Positions 63,990 to 64,000 of a stretch of 64,000 nucleotides of DNA are shown here, in pieces. This DNA comes from Pedobacter sp. Hv1. GTDB taxonomy: Bacteria > Bacteroidota > Bacteroidia > Sphingobacteriales > Sphingobacteriaceae. Each line of letters begins with the position of its first letter. The first letter of the stretch is position 1. Both the position numbers and the translations under genes were made by a program. The stretch covers positions 18,593 through 82,592 of the forward strand of contig NZ_LLWP01000007.1 in assembly GCF_001412215.1 (NCBI RefSeq). Direction: 5' to 3'. Below the pieces are notes generated by a model. It saw only the letters and a list, made by a program, of their open reading frames with translations, was not told where the DNA came from and ran no database searches.

Positions 63990-64000
63990 TTCTGCCCCCT

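Larger units (their letters stand above)
27812..64000. mobile_element. Integrative and conjugative element of the Bacteroidota type (right end off the window)
   Basis: The run of genes rteC, two HTH proteins, DUF4099/DUF3945, topoisomerase III, ORF6N, DUF1896, DarB-like methylase/helicase, then MobC/TraG, MobB and MobA is the recognised backbone of CTnDOT-like elements. It carries a 17-kb metal/redox/envelope cargo. Integrase, excisionase and the type IV secretion operon are not in view and would lie to the right. Confidence 0.85.

Noticed and set aside
63985..64000. Start of another phased GCC array at the window edge
   Set aside because: Only two GCC words are visible and they are 9 bp apart; the sequence ends before it can be judged.

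Overview
The window comes from a Bacteroidota chromosome, most likely a Sphingobacteriaceae-type organism (Pedobacter or Sphingobacterium-like; the genus is inference). The evidence is low GC, TAnnTTTG promoter elements instead of Shine-Dalgarno signals, BlaI/BlaR1-type regulation, a large outer-membrane beta-barrel receptor, short AQ-ending signal peptides, and dispersed intergenic repeats such as TCAGTCTGAGCCTGTCGAAGAC. No rRNA, tRNA or CRISPR array was seen.

Positions 1 to about 27.4 kb are chromosomal. They start with the 3'-truncated gene of an outer-membrane receptor and a BlaR1-BlaI pair that share candidate operators (2170-2213 and 3757-3774). An ECF sigma operon follows: sigma factor, membrane protein with HEAT repeats, two DUF4097-type secreted proteins and a serine hydrolase. 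Next are a secreted NTF2-like protein and a DJ-1/PfpI-NTF2 fusion, a divergent class III nucleotide-cyclase-like protein, an uncharacterised three-gene cluster with a DUF1266 protein, an AraC-family remnant, a GNAT acetyltransferase, an M1 aminopeptidase, a DHFR-like reductase and a metallophosphoesterase. The rest is mnmE, an AI-2E/PerM transporter, a TSUP permease, a jelly-roll secreted protein, argS and two paralogous small secreted proteins. Several intergenic gaps hold degenerate repeats.

From about 27.5-27.8 kb to the right edge is an integrative and conjugative element, or a large part of one. Its backbone is rteC, two helix-turn-helix proteins, a DUF4099/DUF3945 protein, topoisomerase III, an ORF6N protein with a PLD-like C-terminus, a small histone-H1-like protein, DUF1896, a very large DarB-like methylase/helicase (split by an apparent frameshift), and, at the right edge, the MobC/TraG-type coupling protein, the MobB relaxase and MobA. 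No integrase or type IV secretion operon is in view; they probably lie beyond 64 kb.

Between the DarB-like gene and the mobilisation genes lies a cargo island on the minus strand (about 42-60 kb). It encodes a CzcA-type RND pump fused to its TolC channel, its adaptor, a diacylglycerol kinase, an LTA-synthase-like phosphoglycerol transferase, a secreted thioredoxin, ApbE, a DUF4266 lipoprotein, a DUF3570 barrel, a PAP2 phosphatase, a b-type cytochrome, a VIT1/CCC1 transporter, an HD protein, a second RteC and a P-type ATPase. The close packing suggests one operon joining metal efflux, envelope lipid turnover and extracytoplasmic redox chemistry; the functional link is inference.

The most unusual signal is a set of helically phased GCC arrays (one GCC per 10 bp) in four non-coding segments of the element. 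Two other oddities are long perfect inverted repeats inside the coding regions of the ORF6N and relaxase genes.
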